A stretch of 64,000 nt of DNA from Desulfosarcina alkanivorans (GCF_009688945.1 NZ_AP021874.1:3720001-3784000); one strand, 5' to 3'. Shown: positions 17,786-27,020, counted from the stretch's first letter. Made by a program: numbers and translations. The notes: a model not told the origin generated them from the letters alone.

Positions 17786-19672
17786 ATGGCCGCAACACTG
17801 AAAAACGCATCTGCAGGTGATTCAACGCCTGGGGATCCTTTTCGATTCGCGCACATCACAGAATTGTTCACGTGCGGCGGTCCGCCCGATCAGTTCCTCG
17901 CCGACTTGCTGGCCACCCAGTGCCGCAATGCCCGTGCGGATGCCGCCGTCGTGGTGCGGCCCGGACAAAAGAACCGCCTGGAAATCCTGGCGGCCTACCC
18001 CGGGCCGGTTGCCAGCAAACCCGCCCTGGATTGGGTCGCCAGGGCCCACGAGCCGTTTCACAGGGTCATGGCGGACGGGAAGTCGGTTTTAGTTCCGGAA
18101 ATGCCTGCCCCGGGCGGGAGCACCGAGCCGTTGGGGACCGTGCTGGGCGTCCCGATCCGCAACGAAGCGACGGTTCGCGCGGTGGCCTTGTTTCTGCTCC
18201 GGGCATCAACCACCCACGAAGGCTCGGCCCCCCTGACCCTTCTGGAAACGACTCCGCTCCTGCTTGAACATTATGAACTGCGCCTGGCATTCGACCATGG
18301 TCAGGCGGCCATGAAGCGCCTGGGGCAGGTCCTCGACGTGCTCACGGTGGTCAACCGGTCACACCGCTTCTTGAGCGCCGCCATGGCATTGTGCAACGAG
18401 ATGGCGACCCGCCTGGACTGCAGCCGGGTCAGCCTGGGGTTTTTAAACGGCCGTTGTGTCAAGGTTCAGGCCATGAGCCATACGGACACCGTCAACCGGG
18501 AAATGAAGCGGGTCCAAGCCATTGAAGCAGCCATGGAAGAGTGCCTGGATCAGGATGTGGAAGTGATTTACCCGGCATCGGATACGGCAGCAGTGGTGTG
18601 CCGCGCAACCGCAGGACTTGCCGGGGAGCATGGTCCCGCCGGCGTGCTGAGTCTGCCGATTCGGGAAGACGGTGGGGCGGCCGCGGTGATGACCCTGGAG
18701 CGCACGCCGGAACGGCCCTTTGACCGGCCGGAGGAAATCGAGGCGGTCCGACTGATCTGCGACCTCTGCGCCCCGCGGCTGCTCGACCTCCGGCAGAACG
18801 ATCGCTGGTTCGGTGCACGGGTGGCGTCGTGGGCGCGCCAGCCGATGGAATCGCTCATCGGGCATGAACACACGTGGATCAAGGTGGCTGCGATCCTGTT
18901 CTTTTTTCTGATGGTGTTTCTCGCCACCACCAGAGGAGATTATCGACTGGATGCGGCCTTCGTTCTGGAAGCCCGCAATCAGCAGGCCGTGGTTGCGCCA
19001 TTCGACGCCTTCACCAAGAGTGTCCTCGTGGCGCCGGGTGACCGCGTCGAAGCCGGACAAACCATTCTGGGCACACTGGAAACCACGGAACTGCGGTTGA
19101 AGCGGGCCGCCCTGAAGGCCGAGCAGCTGGGTTACCGGAAACAGATGACCGCATCGATGCGCGACCGGAAGACTGCCGACGCGCAGATCGCAGGCGCCCA
19201 AAGCGATAAGCTGGCCGCTGAGATCCGCCTGGTCGACAGCAAAATCGAACAGGCCACCCTGGTCGCACCGATCACGGGCCGGATCATTTCAGAAGACCTG
19301 AAGCAACAGATCGGAGCACCGGTCGAAACCGGAGAGATCCTTTTCGAAATCGCCCGCATCGATGCCCTGCGGGCCACCCTGTTCGTCCCCGAAACGTCTG
19401 TCGCCGGCGTCACCGCCGGTCAGGCCGGGGAACTGGCATCCGAGGGCCATCCCGGCCAGCGGATCCGGTTCGTCATCGAACAGGTGAACCCCATAGCCGA
19501 AATCGTCGACCATCAAAACGTATTTCGCGTGCATGCCCGCATCGTCAACCACCTGGAATGGATGCGGCCCGGCATGAAAGGCCGCGCCAGGATATCCGCT
19601 GGACAGCGATCCCGACTGTGGATCGTCTCCCACCGCGTGGTCGACTGGCTGCGCATGGCATTATGGATCTGA
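17786..19672 (+). CDS. GAF-GAF-TM-HlyD adaptor: cytoplasmic sensor fused to periplasmic adaptor (628 aa)
   Basis: The N-terminal half has no signal peptide and looks like two GAF domains (about 25-180 and 195-350, with LGTVLGVPIR and AGVLSLPIRED segments). One membrane helix follows near 372-390 (IKVAAILFFFLMVFLATT). After it come a barrel-sandwich motif (APFDAFTKSVLVAPGDRVEAG), a helical hairpin, the second half (LVAPITGRIISE) and a beta-barrel. The predicted topology puts the GAF domains in the cytoplasm and the adaptor in the periplasm, so a cytoplasmic ligand could control a secretion complex. The start is uncertain: ATG 17786 has only a weak ribosome-binding site and ATG 17723 is an alternative. 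It precedes the M50 gene by 13 nt. Confidence 0.75.
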   Translation: MAATLKNASAGDSTPGDPFRFAHITELFTCGGPPDQFLADLLATQCRNARADAAVVVRPGQKNRLEILAAYPGPVASKPALDWVARAHEPFHRVMADGKSVLVPEMPAPGGSTEPLGTVLGVPIRNEATVRAVALFLLRASTTHEGSAPLTLLETTPLLLEHYELRLAFDHGQAAMKRLGQVLDVLTVVNRSHRFLSAAMALCNEMATRLDCSRVSLGFLNGRCVKVQAMSHTDTVNREMKRVQAIEAAMEECLDQDVEVIYPASDTAAVVCRATAGLAGEHGPAGVLSLPIREDGGAAAVMTLERTPERPFDRPEEIEAVRLICDLCAPRLLDLRQNDRWFGARVASWARQPMESLIGHEHTWIKVAAILFFFLMVFLATTRGDYRLDAAFVLEARNQQAVVAPFDAFTKSVLVAPGDRVEAGQTILGTLETTELRLKRAALKAEQLGYRKQMTASMRDRKTADAQIAGAQSDKLAAEIRLVDSKIEQATLVAPITGRIISEDLKQQIGAPVETGEILFEIARIDALRATLFVPETSVAGVTAGQAGELASEGHPGQRIRFVIEQVNPIAEIVDHQNVFRVHARIVNHLEWMRPGMKGRARISAGQRSRLWIVSHRVVDWLRMALWI

Positions 19673-19685
19673 GCGAGGCAAGCAG

Positions 19686-21863
19686 GTGAGCACTGACCGG
19701 CCGACATTCAATGAATCCTGGTATCGGGTATCCGCCCTGACCCCAAGGCTGCTCGCCGCGGTGAACGTTCGCCGGCAGCACTTTCGAGGCGTGAGGTGGT
19801 ATATTCTCCAGGATCCGGCGGACAACTGTTTTTTCCGTATGAGCGACGCCGCCTACTATTTTGTTGCCATGCTGGACGGACGACGCACCGTGAACCAGGC
19901 GTGGCAGGTCTGCATGAAACGATTCGGTGACAACGCGCCGACCCAGGGCGAGGCGATCGATCTTCTCGGCCGGCTCCATAACGCCAATTTGCTCCAGGGC
20001 AATATCGCACCTGATGCGAAAACGCTCTTCAAAAGGCACCGGAAACGCGTCTGGCGGGGGGTGAGGGGGGCAATGGGCAATCTTCTTTTCGTTCGCATCC
20101 CCTTGTGGGATCCGGACCGTTTTCTGGACAGGTGGGTGAAGCTGGTCGGGAGGGTGTTCAGCGGATATGGCCTGGCCCTGTGGTCAGGCCTCCTGGCCGC
20201 CGGGCTGTGGGCCGTTGGCGGCCATGCCGAGGCGCTGGCCGAAGGCACTGCCAACGTGCTTGCCCCGGACAACCTGCCCCTTTTGTATGCCGCCGTGGTA
20301 TTGGTGAAACTGGCCCACGAAATGGGACACGGGTTTGCATGTAAACATTTCGGGCAACGGACGGGTGCCGGCGGCGAGGTGCATCAGATGGGCGTGACCT
20401 TTCTCTTCTTCACCCCGCTGCCGTTTGTGGATGCATCCAGCGCCTGGGGCCTTCGAAACCGCTGGCACCGTATCGTGGTCGGTGCCGGCGGCATGCTGGC
20501 TGAACTGGCCATTGCATCCGTTGCCGCCATCCTCTGGGTGCGAACGGCTGACGGAACCATGGCGCATGCAATCGCCTATAATATCATGTTTATCGCCAGT
20601 GTGAGTTCCCTGGCATTCAACGGGAACCCGTTTTTGCGATACGATGCCTACTACATCCTGCTGGACCTGCTGGAGATCCCCAATCTTGAATCCCGATCGA
20701 GGCTGTACGCCTTCTATCTGATCAAGCGATACCTATGGGGTCTGGGCACGGCTTTCGACCCCAGCCATACCCCGGGGGAAAAGGGATGGCTGATCTTCTA
20801 CGCCGTTGCCGCCACCGCCTGTCGACTGGTCGTTTTTTCAGCCATTGCGCTGGTGCTGATGGGTAAATTCTTTTCGATCGGCGTGCTGCTGGCGGCGATC
20901 CTGATCGGCCGCTGGGTGCTGCTGCCCCCGGGGCGCCTCATCCGCTATCTGGCCACCAGCCGCGAGCTTGTCCGCCACAGAAAGCGCGCGGTGCTGACAT
21001 CCGCAGCGGCCGCTTTTCTGGTTTTTGCTGCCGTGGGGTGCGTCAGGATGCCCGATCGATCCCGGGTCGAGGGTGTCATCGACCCGCGGGATTATTCTGT
21101 CATTCACATGCAGACAGCAGGATTTATCGAACAGGTTCTCGAGTCCGGCCAGCCGGTCGGGCCGGACGGGCCTGCGGTGGTCAAGGCGACCAGCCCTGAA
21201 CTGACGGCCAAACGGGATCGGGTGCGAGCCGAGCTGCGCCGGCTCCGGGTCGGTCGGCAGACGGCCCAGACCCGGGACGCTGCCGCCGCCCAGATCATGA
21301 AGGAAAAAATGGCGGCATTCGAGGAGCAGGTCGCGCGTTTGGAAGATGACTGGCAGGCTCTGGCGCCCAAAGCGCCCATCCCGGGAACCTGGGTCGCACC
21401 GGATGGCGGGCGGATGACGGCCATGTATGTAAAACAGGGTCAGCGAGTCGGTGTGGTCGTTAATCTGGACCGCCTGCGTATCCGGGCCGTCGCCAGTCAG
21501 CGGGTGGCGTCACGGCTCATAGAAAGCGCCAGCCGGGATGTGGAGATAAGGCTCAGAAATCGGCCGGACATCGACTTCAGCGGACGGATCGAAAGAATCA
21601 TTCCGGCCGGCCAGGAACGGCTGCCGTCAGCCGCATTGGGATATGCAGCCGGCGGTGCGACCCGGACCGAACTCGAGGATCCCAGCGGAAAGCGGGCAGC
21701 GGAGCCGTTTTTTGAAATTTTGGTCGCGCCGGTGGTTCCGGCGACCCTGACGCTTCGCCCCGGCCAGACCGTGGTCCTTCGCTTCGAGACACCTGCCAGG
21801 CCGCTGCTCGCCCAAGGCTGGCGTGCCCTTCTGCAGCTATTCCAGGGGAGGTATCGGGTCTAG
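19686..21863 (+). CDS. M50-type membrane metalloprotease with PqqD-like N-terminus and HlyD-like C-terminus (725 aa)
   Basis: GTG 19686 opens a protein with a PqqD-like N-terminal region (about 25-100). A multi-spanning core carries the zinc site H211-E-x-x-H215 (HEMGHG) and the third ligand D320 in the NPFLRYDAYY motif, as in site-2 proteases. A further membrane helix leads to a periplasmic part with barrel-sandwich and coiled-coil features (IEQVLESGQPV, then a helix rich in Arg/Glu, then GGRMTAMYVKQGQRVG). Known M50-adaptor fusions are annotated as efflux or secretion components of unclear function. Here it could cleave a membrane-bound signal or anchor of the giant protein and also connect to the TolC-like channel. 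The zinc residues suggest it is active. Confidence 0.82.
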   Translation: MSTDRPTFNESWYRVSALTPRLLAAVNVRRQHFRGVRWYILQDPADNCFFRMSDAAYYFVAMLDGRRTVNQAWQVCMKRFGDNAPTQGEAIDLLGRLHNANLLQGNIAPDAKTLFKRHRKRVWRGVRGAMGNLLFVRIPLWDPDRFLDRWVKLVGRVFSGYGLALWSGLLAAGLWAVGGHAEALAEGTANVLAPDNLPLLYAAVVLVKLAHEMGHGFACKHFGQRTGAGGEVHQMGVTFLFFTPLPFVDASSAWGLRNRWHRIVVGAGGMLAELAIASVAAILWVRTADGTMAHAIAYNIMFIASVSSLAFNGNPFLRYDAYYILLDLLEIPNLESRSRLYAFYLIKRYLWGLGTAFDPSHTPGEKGWLIFYAVAATACRLVVFSAIALVLMGKFFSIGVLLAAILIGRWVLLPPGRLIRYLATSRELVRHRKRAVLTSAAAAFLVFAAVGCVRMPDRSRVEGVIDPRDYSVIHMQTAGFIEQVLESGQPVGPDGPAVVKATSPELTAKRDRVRAELRRLRVGRQTAQTRDAAAAQIMKEKMAAFEEQVARLEDDWQALAPKAPIPGTWVAPDGGRMTAMYVKQGQRVGVVVNLDRLRIRAVASQRVASRLIESASRDVEIRLRNRPDIDFSGRIERIIPAGQERLPSAALGYAAGGATRTELEDPSGKRAAEPFFEILVAPVVPATLTLRPGQTVVLRFETPARPLLAQGWRALLQLFQGRYRV

Positions 21864-21864
21864 C

Positions 21865-23853
21865 ATGGAGACCGTAGACAGTGCCGCCTGGCGAATGCTT
21901 TCACAACGCCTCAAGGTGGCGGAACCGCTCCAGGGCCTGGATGCGCGATGGCATCAGGTCATCGGCCTTGCCGGCCGGCTTTCGCCGGGTCGGGGTCGTT
22001 TTCTGCGCCAGGCCGACCGGGTCATGGCCATGACCAGAGCCTTAATTCCGCTTTCAGACGCCGGGCTGCGCGACTGCATGGCGCCGCTGCAGGATCGGTT
22101 CCGCCTGGGTCGCGACACGATCGACAATCACCTGCTGGCCTTTGCCATCATCGGCGAAGTGGCCGCACGAACCGTCGGGCTGCGGCCTTATCGCGAGCAG
22201 ATCGCCGCAGCGATTTCAATGGAAGCCGGTTGTGTTGCCGAAATGGCCACCGGCGAAGGCAAAACCCTCGTGGCCGCGCTGCCGGCCGTCCTTGCCGGCT
22301 GGCGCGGTCACGGCTGCCATGTCATCACGGCCAACGCCTACCTCGCCCGGCGGGACGCCGGCTTGATGAAGGCCGTTTATCGTTTCTGTGGCCTGACCGT
22401 GGGATGCGTCACCGGGGAAATGGAACCGACCGGACGCAAACAGGCTTACCGGGCGCACGTCACCTACTGCACGAACAAGGAAGCCGCCGCCGACTTCCTG
22501 CGTGACCGGCTGCTGATGGGAAGTCTTCAGGGGCTGCCCGCGGCCCTGCTCTCGAAGATGGTTCGCGGCCGCGGCGCCGACATGAGCCGGCTGGTCCAGC
22601 GCGGCCTGGCGTGCGCCATCGTCGACGAAGCCGATTCCATATTCGTCGATGAAGCCGTCACGCCCCTGCTGATCTCGGGAGAAAGCCCGAATCAGGACCA
22701 TGTCGCCGCCTACCGTCGGGCCGCCCGACTGGCCGACGGGCTGCGTCCGTCCATGGATTTCCGGATCGATCGCCCCCATCGCGAGATCCATCTGACGCCG
22801 GCCGGAAAACAGCGTCTTGCCGAATTGGCGCATCCCCTGGGGGGCCTCTGGGCCGGATCCCGGCGGCGTGAAGAGCTGGTTGTGCAGACCCTTGCCGCCA
22901 GGGAATTTTTCATTCGCGACAAGCAGTATGTGGTCGATGGCGGCAAAGTGGTAATCGTGGACGAGTTCACGGGTCGGCTGATGCCCGACCGAACCTGGCG
23001 GGAAGGCATCCATCAGGCGATCGAGGCCAAAGAAGGACTCGACATCAACCTTCCTAAAGAAACCCATGCAAGAATCAGCTTTCAACGGTTCTTCCGGCTT
23101 TATGGAAAACTGTGCGGGATGTCCGGCACGGTCACCGAGGCCCGGTCGGAATTGTGGCAGATTTACCGACTGGCGGTGGTCTCCGTCCCCACCCATCGTC
23201 CCTGCAGACGGACCGTCATGCCGGATCGTGTGTTCACGACGGCCGCAGCCAAGTGGGAGGCGGTGGTAAAGGCGATCACCGAAGTTCACCGGACCGGTCG
23301 CCCGGTCCTGGTCGGCACGCGCAGTATCCGGGAAAGCGTGCACCTGAGCGGCCTGCTCGCGGCCAGGGGCGTGGCGCATCGATTGTTGAATGCCGTGCAG
23401 CAGGATTCCGAGGCCCTGATTATCGCACAGGCCGGCCGCAGGGGGCAGGTCACGGTGTCGACGAATATGGCCGGCCGCGGAACGGACATCCGGCTGGGCC
23501 CGGGCGTTGCGGAACTGGGGGGCTTGCATGTGATCGCCACCCAGCGCGCCGAAGCGCGGCGCATCGACCGCCAGCTCTTTGGCCGGTGTGCCCGGCAGGG
23601 CGACCCGGGCAGCGCCCAGGCCTTCGTCAGCCTGGAGGACGACTTGTTCCGGAGGCACGCCCGCCTGGTGCCCATGGCCGCAGGTAAACGTTACAGCCAT
23701 CACAACAAAGAGATCTCCTCGCCTTTCTGGCGGCGTTGGATCAATACCGTCCAATCCCGTGCCGAACGGGTGTCGTTTCGCGCACGCAAAGAGGTTCTAT
23801 CGGCAGACAAATGGATCGAACATCAACTCGGATTTGCATCCCATGACATATAA
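21865..23853 (+). CDS. SecA-like translocase ATPase, short paralogue (662 aa)
   Basis: This is recognisably SecA: Walker A MATGEGKT with K133, Walker B DEADS with D254-E255, TPLLISG, CGMSGTVTEA, VDEFTGRLMPDRTW, and motif VI region TNMAGRGTDI. Housekeeping SecA is about 830-900 aa; this copy ends soon after NBD2. It lacks most of the C-terminal scaffold/wing region and the zinc-binding CxCxSG tail that contacts SecB and lipids. ATG 21865 is one nucleotide after the M50 stop, with GGGAGG upstream, so translation is probably coupled. The genomic setting points to a dedicated role in exporting the operon's giant protein rather than general secretion; this is inference. It should not be annotated as the main secA. 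Confidence 0.85.
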   Translation: METVDSAAWRMLSQRLKVAEPLQGLDARWHQVIGLAGRLSPGRGRFLRQADRVMAMTRALIPLSDAGLRDCMAPLQDRFRLGRDTIDNHLLAFAIIGEVAARTVGLRPYREQIAAAISMEAGCVAEMATGEGKTLVAALPAVLAGWRGHGCHVITANAYLARRDAGLMKAVYRFCGLTVGCVTGEMEPTGRKQAYRAHVTYCTNKEAAADFLRDRLLMGSLQGLPAALLSKMVRGRGADMSRLVQRGLACAIVDEADSIFVDEAVTPLLISGESPNQDHVAAYRRAARLADGLRPSMDFRIDRPHREIHLTPAGKQRLAELAHPLGGLWAGSRRREELVVQTLAAREFFIRDKQYVVDGGKVVIVDEFTGRLMPDRTWREGIHQAIEAKEGLDINLPKETHARISFQRFFRLYGKLCGMSGTVTEARSELWQIYRLAVVSVPTHRPCRRTVMPDRVFTTAAAKWEAVVKAITEVHRTGRPVLVGTRSIRESVHLSGLLAARGVAHRLLNAVQQDSEALIIAQAGRRGQVTVSTNMAGRGTDIRLGPGVAELGGLHVIATQRAEARRIDRQLFGRCARQGDPGSAQAFVSLEDDLFRRHARLVPMAAGKRYSHHNKEISSPFWRRWINTVQSRAERVSFRARKEVLSADKWIEHQLGFASHDI

Positions 23854-23872
23854 AAGGGGTAGCCTTCACCAC

Positions 23873-25909
23873 ATGCTGACAACACGAAAAATTCTCGGTT
23901 CGTTCTGCATCGCCGTCCTGTTAGTCTTGAACACCATGGCGCCGGCCAGCGGCGGGGTCGACACCCCATCCGCCCGCCTGGAGGTCGCCGACGTCAATTT
24001 CGGTGGCAACTCGCCGGAACCAAAGGATGAACGATTCACCCTTCAAGTGGGTGCCTTTAAAAGGATGGATCGGGTTGAAAAAGCGTTGTCCCGGCTTGAG
24101 GCCAAGGGGTGCCATGCATTCTATCGATACGAGGATACCGGTGCAAAGGGGATGTGGTATCGCGTCTACGCGGGCAGCCACACGACGAGAGAAGAGGCAT
24201 TGGCAGCCGCCGATCAGTTGAAGGCCCGCGGAGTGGTGGATTCCTGTATCATTCGCAAGGTGGATACGGGCGGGGGCCCGCTTTCGACAACGGCCGCTCA
24301 GGGGGCTGCGGGCCTGCAGGCCGGCCTCGCGAAGGCGGAAGAAAGAGAGCCGGCCCCCATCCGCACATCGCGCCCGGACGGGGACGCACAGGCAGCCGGC
24401 CCGGTGAAGGCGCCGCCGGATGACGTCCGGGATCCGGTGCCGGCGGTATCGCCGCCTGACGCCGGGGGGAAGAACGTCCCGGAAAGGGAAATGGCGCCGG
24501 TCCGCCTGTCGCTGATGGACGCCATCCTTTACAGCCTGAAGGGCAATCGTGAAATCGGCGTGGTAGCCTATGAACCGGAGCAGGCCCGGGAGGACGTTGA
24601 AAACGCCGAATCGGTATACGACCCGTTATTGTTCGCCGACACCACCTTTCGGCGTGAGCCCAACCTGGACTCGAGTGTGACGGATATTGTCACCAGCGAT
24701 GAAGGGATCAGCCAGGCGGGCATCAGAAAGCCGCTCAAGACCGGGGGGTCCCTGTCGACCTACCTGGAAACGAGATACGAAGATTTGAACAATGCGACCT
24801 TCGAAAGGCGTTACAAATACATCGTTGCCCCGACGATTGAACTGCGTCAACCGCTGCTGAAAAATCGGGGCGGCAGGGAAGAACGGACCGCCATTCAGAT
24901 TGCCAGCTGCCAGGCGAGCATTTCCGAGGAAAATTTTCGCCAGAAGGTGATTGAGATCGCCAGCAGCGTCGCCAGCGCCTACTGGAAGCTCTTTTTATAC
25001 AAGGAAGTGGTGAGCATCAATCGGCAAAATCTCGACATGGCCGAAGAGGTCCTCCGGCGTGAAACGGTTCGACTGGCCAGGGGCATCTCCCAGCAGCTGG
25101 ATGTCGAACGCGCAAGAAGCAATGTTCAAACACGGCGCAGCACCCTGTTGCGGTCCCGGGAAAACCACCGGGTCGCCATGGATCGGCTCAAGCTGCTGCT
25201 GAACTGGTCGCAATTGAAAATTGATTCCGATTTACCGGTGATGCCTGTGGAAACCCCACGGACGGTAACGGTGCATGTGAACGAAAGGGAAGCCATCGCG
25301 ACGGCACTCGAGAACCGGCCGGAAATCATCAAAGCGAAGCAGGCGCTTCTGATTCGGGAGATTGACGAAGACCTCTCGGCACACCAGCGCCTGCCGACGC
25401 TCGATGCGGTCGGACGTTACAGCTTAAGCGGTTATGGCAAGGATCTTGACGGCGCCGGAAACGACATGTCACCCAATGATGAGGATTCATGGGAAGTCGG
25501 CCTCTATTTTGAGTGGGCCATCGGCAACCGCTCGGCCGGTTCCGTCTACCGGAAAAAAAGACTGAAGCGCCTGCAGGCCAATGGGCAACTGGCACGCATC
25601 GAAGATGACGTCAAACTGGACGTCAAACGCGTACTCCACGGCATCGCCGCCGCCAGGGGCGAGATAGAAGCCACCCGGTTGGCCAGGGAATCGGCTGAAA
25701 AAGTGGTGGAAGGCGAATTCGTTCGGTTCGATATCGGGCAGGCAGGCAACCTGGAACTCCTGCGTGCCCAGGACTTGCTGGCGGCCAACAGCCGCAGCTT
25801 TATCCGCGCCGTGGTCGACTACAATATCGCGATGCAGGAACTGACGAGGGCCCAGGGAACCCTGCCCCATGGGGTCACCCTGGAGGCGGCCGGAAGAGGC
25901 AGCCATTGA
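23873..25909 (+). CDS. SPOR-domain TolC-family outer-membrane channel (678 aa)
   Basis: A signal peptide (MLTTRKILGSFCIAVLLVLN) is followed by a SPOR domain at about 52-130 (FTLQVGAFKRMDRVEKAL, WYRVYAGSHTTREEAL), which in known proteins binds peptidoglycan stripped of stem peptides. A Pro/Ala-rich linker leads to a TolC/OEP domain (about 165-670) with two long helical hairpins and repeat ends such as ALENRPEIIKAKQ and DLLAANSRSFIRAVVDYNIA. ATG 23873 was chosen because AAAAGGGG lies upstream and the signal peptide starts there; ATG 23843 is in frame. It lies 19 nt after the SecA-like gene. Fusion of a peptidoglycan-binding domain to a TolC channel is uncommon and may fix the channel at a site in the wall. 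It ends the operon. Confidence 0.83.
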   Translation: MLTTRKILGSFCIAVLLVLNTMAPASGGVDTPSARLEVADVNFGGNSPEPKDERFTLQVGAFKRMDRVEKALSRLEAKGCHAFYRYEDTGAKGMWYRVYAGSHTTREEALAAADQLKARGVVDSCIIRKVDTGGGPLSTTAAQGAAGLQAGLAKAEEREPAPIRTSRPDGDAQAAGPVKAPPDDVRDPVPAVSPPDAGGKNVPEREMAPVRLSLMDAILYSLKGNREIGVVAYEPEQAREDVENAESVYDPLLFADTTFRREPNLDSSVTDIVTSDEGISQAGIRKPLKTGGSLSTYLETRYEDLNNATFERRYKYIVAPTIELRQPLLKNRGGREERTAIQIASCQASISEENFRQKVIEIASSVASAYWKLFLYKEVVSINRQNLDMAEEVLRRETVRLARGISQQLDVERARSNVQTRRSTLLRSRENHRVAMDRLKLLLNWSQLKIDSDLPVMPVETPRTVTVHVNEREAIATALENRPEIIKAKQALLIREIDEDLSAHQRLPTLDAVGRYSLSGYGKDLDGAGNDMSPNDEDSWEVGLYFEWAIGNRSAGSVYRKKRLKRLQANGQLARIEDDVKLDVKRVLHGIAAARGEIEATRLARESAEKVVEGEFVRFDIGQAGNLELLRAQDLLAANSRSFIRAVVDYNIAMQELTRAQGTLPHGVTLEAAGRGSH

Positions 25910-25949
25910 GCAACCCGTTTCAGGGAACCAACCCGCCAGGCGAAAGGAA

Positions 25950-26213
25950 TCACGTCAGGGTTCGAAGTTTTTCCTTGATGCGGAGTCTGGCTTCCGGGGA
26001 AAGCGCGGCGGCATCCCGGGGCGTCGACGGATCACTGTCGACCTGACGGCTCATCGCCCTCAACAGGATCAATTGCCGGCGGACACGGGCACAGTAACGG
26101 CACATCATCAGGTGAATGCGAACCGCCATGCGATGGTGAAACGGCAGCGGGCCATCCAGTGATTGGGATACCTTCTGCGACACGTCCCTGCAGCAGAACA
26201 TCCAGTGCGTCAT
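25950..26213 (-). CDS. Anti-sigma factor, zinc-binding (ZAS-like, 87 aa)
   Basis: The small protein has an H-x3-C-x2-C motif (HLMMCRYCARVRRQL), the core of zinc-binding anti-sigma domains, plus upstream Cys residues (WMFCC). A basic helix-rich tail ends in a short coiled region (LSPEARLRIKEKLRTL). Its start overlaps the stop of the sigma-factor gene (ATGA), the usual arrangement for a sigma/anti-sigma pair. No membrane segment is seen, so it probably acts as a soluble sensor, for example of redox state or metal. That role is inference from the ZAS family. Confidence 0.75.
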   Translation of the reverse strand: MTHWMFCCRDVSQKVSQSLDGPLPFHHRMAVRIHLMMCRYCARVRRQLILLRAMSRQVDSDPSTPRDAAALSPEARLRIKEKLRTLT

Positions 26214-26797
26214 TTTACCGTTCCTTCTTGATGCCGGCTGAATCCAACCCGTTCAAGGCATTTGCGCAACAGCATCCTTGCCCGGTGGAGCAGCACCCAG
26301 CAATTGTTGGCGGTAATCCCGAGCTGCCCGCAGATCTCTTCGGTCGTCAAGCCATCGATTTCTCTGAAAACAAACGCATCGGCACTTCGCTGCGGCAAGT
26401 CTGACAAACATCGATAGAAATGGTCCAGAAATTCTTTGGTCTGCTGGGCTTTTCCGGGGTGGGTGCGCCAATGGGCCGGACGGGTCTGCCAGCCCCCGTT
26501 GGCGTTGAAAAGCCTCTCCACCTCGTCCGGGTCATCGGACCGGTTGGGTGCCATAATCGTGGACTTGTTTTTTCGGTAATGATCGATCAGCTTGTGCTTC
26601 AGGATGCCGAACAGCCAGGTTTTCTCGGAAGAACGCCCCTTGAACCGGTCCTTGGCCTTCACAGCCGCCAGAAATGTTTCCTGAACCAGATCTTCGGCAA
26701 CAGCTTTGTCTTTGACCCTGGCAAGCGCAAAGCGAAATAGCGAATCTCCATACGCATCCACCCACAGGTCGGCATTTGTTTTTGGCGAGCCTTGCAT
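26210..26797 (-). CDS. ECF-type RNA polymerase sigma factor (195 aa)
   Basis: Region 2 is clear: LWVDAYGDSLFRFALARVKD, AEDLVQETFLAA and TWLFGILKHKLIDHYRK. Region 4 carries LPQRSADAFVFREIDGLTT then EEICGQLGITANNCWVLLHRARMLLR, the DNA-binding helix-turn-helix. The linker between them (about 85-120) is longer than usual. The gene overlaps its anti-sigma partner by four bases. It is convergent with the SPOR-TolC gene, so it does not belong to that operon, though it could regulate it. No autoregulatory promoter was recognised in the 223 nt upstream. Confidence 0.88.
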   Translation of the reverse strand: MQGSPKTNADLWVDAYGDSLFRFALARVKDKAVAEDLVQETFLAAVKAKDRFKGRSSEKTWLFGILKHKLIDHYRKNKSTIMAPNRSDDPDEVERLFNANGGWQTRPAHWRTHPGKAQQTKEFLDHFYRCLSDLPQRSADAFVFREIDGLTTEEICGQLGITANNCWVLLHRARMLLRKCLERVGFSRHQEGTVK

Positions 26798-27020
26798 GAT
26801 TGTCGAATACCCTTTGTCCGGATGACCGCTGATTGTTGAATCAGGGTATCAGATTGCGTCGATTTTTCAAGCGGTCCGCCTTTCATCTGGTGGATTTGTC
26901 GGCCCAACCCGACAGCCCTTACACGGTTCAATGCGGATTGTAATGATTTTCTGCCACCGTCGACTGAATGGTAGAAATGAGGGGCAGGCGGTGTCGAATG
27001 CGATCAGCAGGAGAGGTCAG

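Noticed and set aside
21865..23853. Housekeeping secA
   Set aside because: Too short, no SecB/lipid-binding C-terminal tail and located in a specialised operon; treated as a paralogue.
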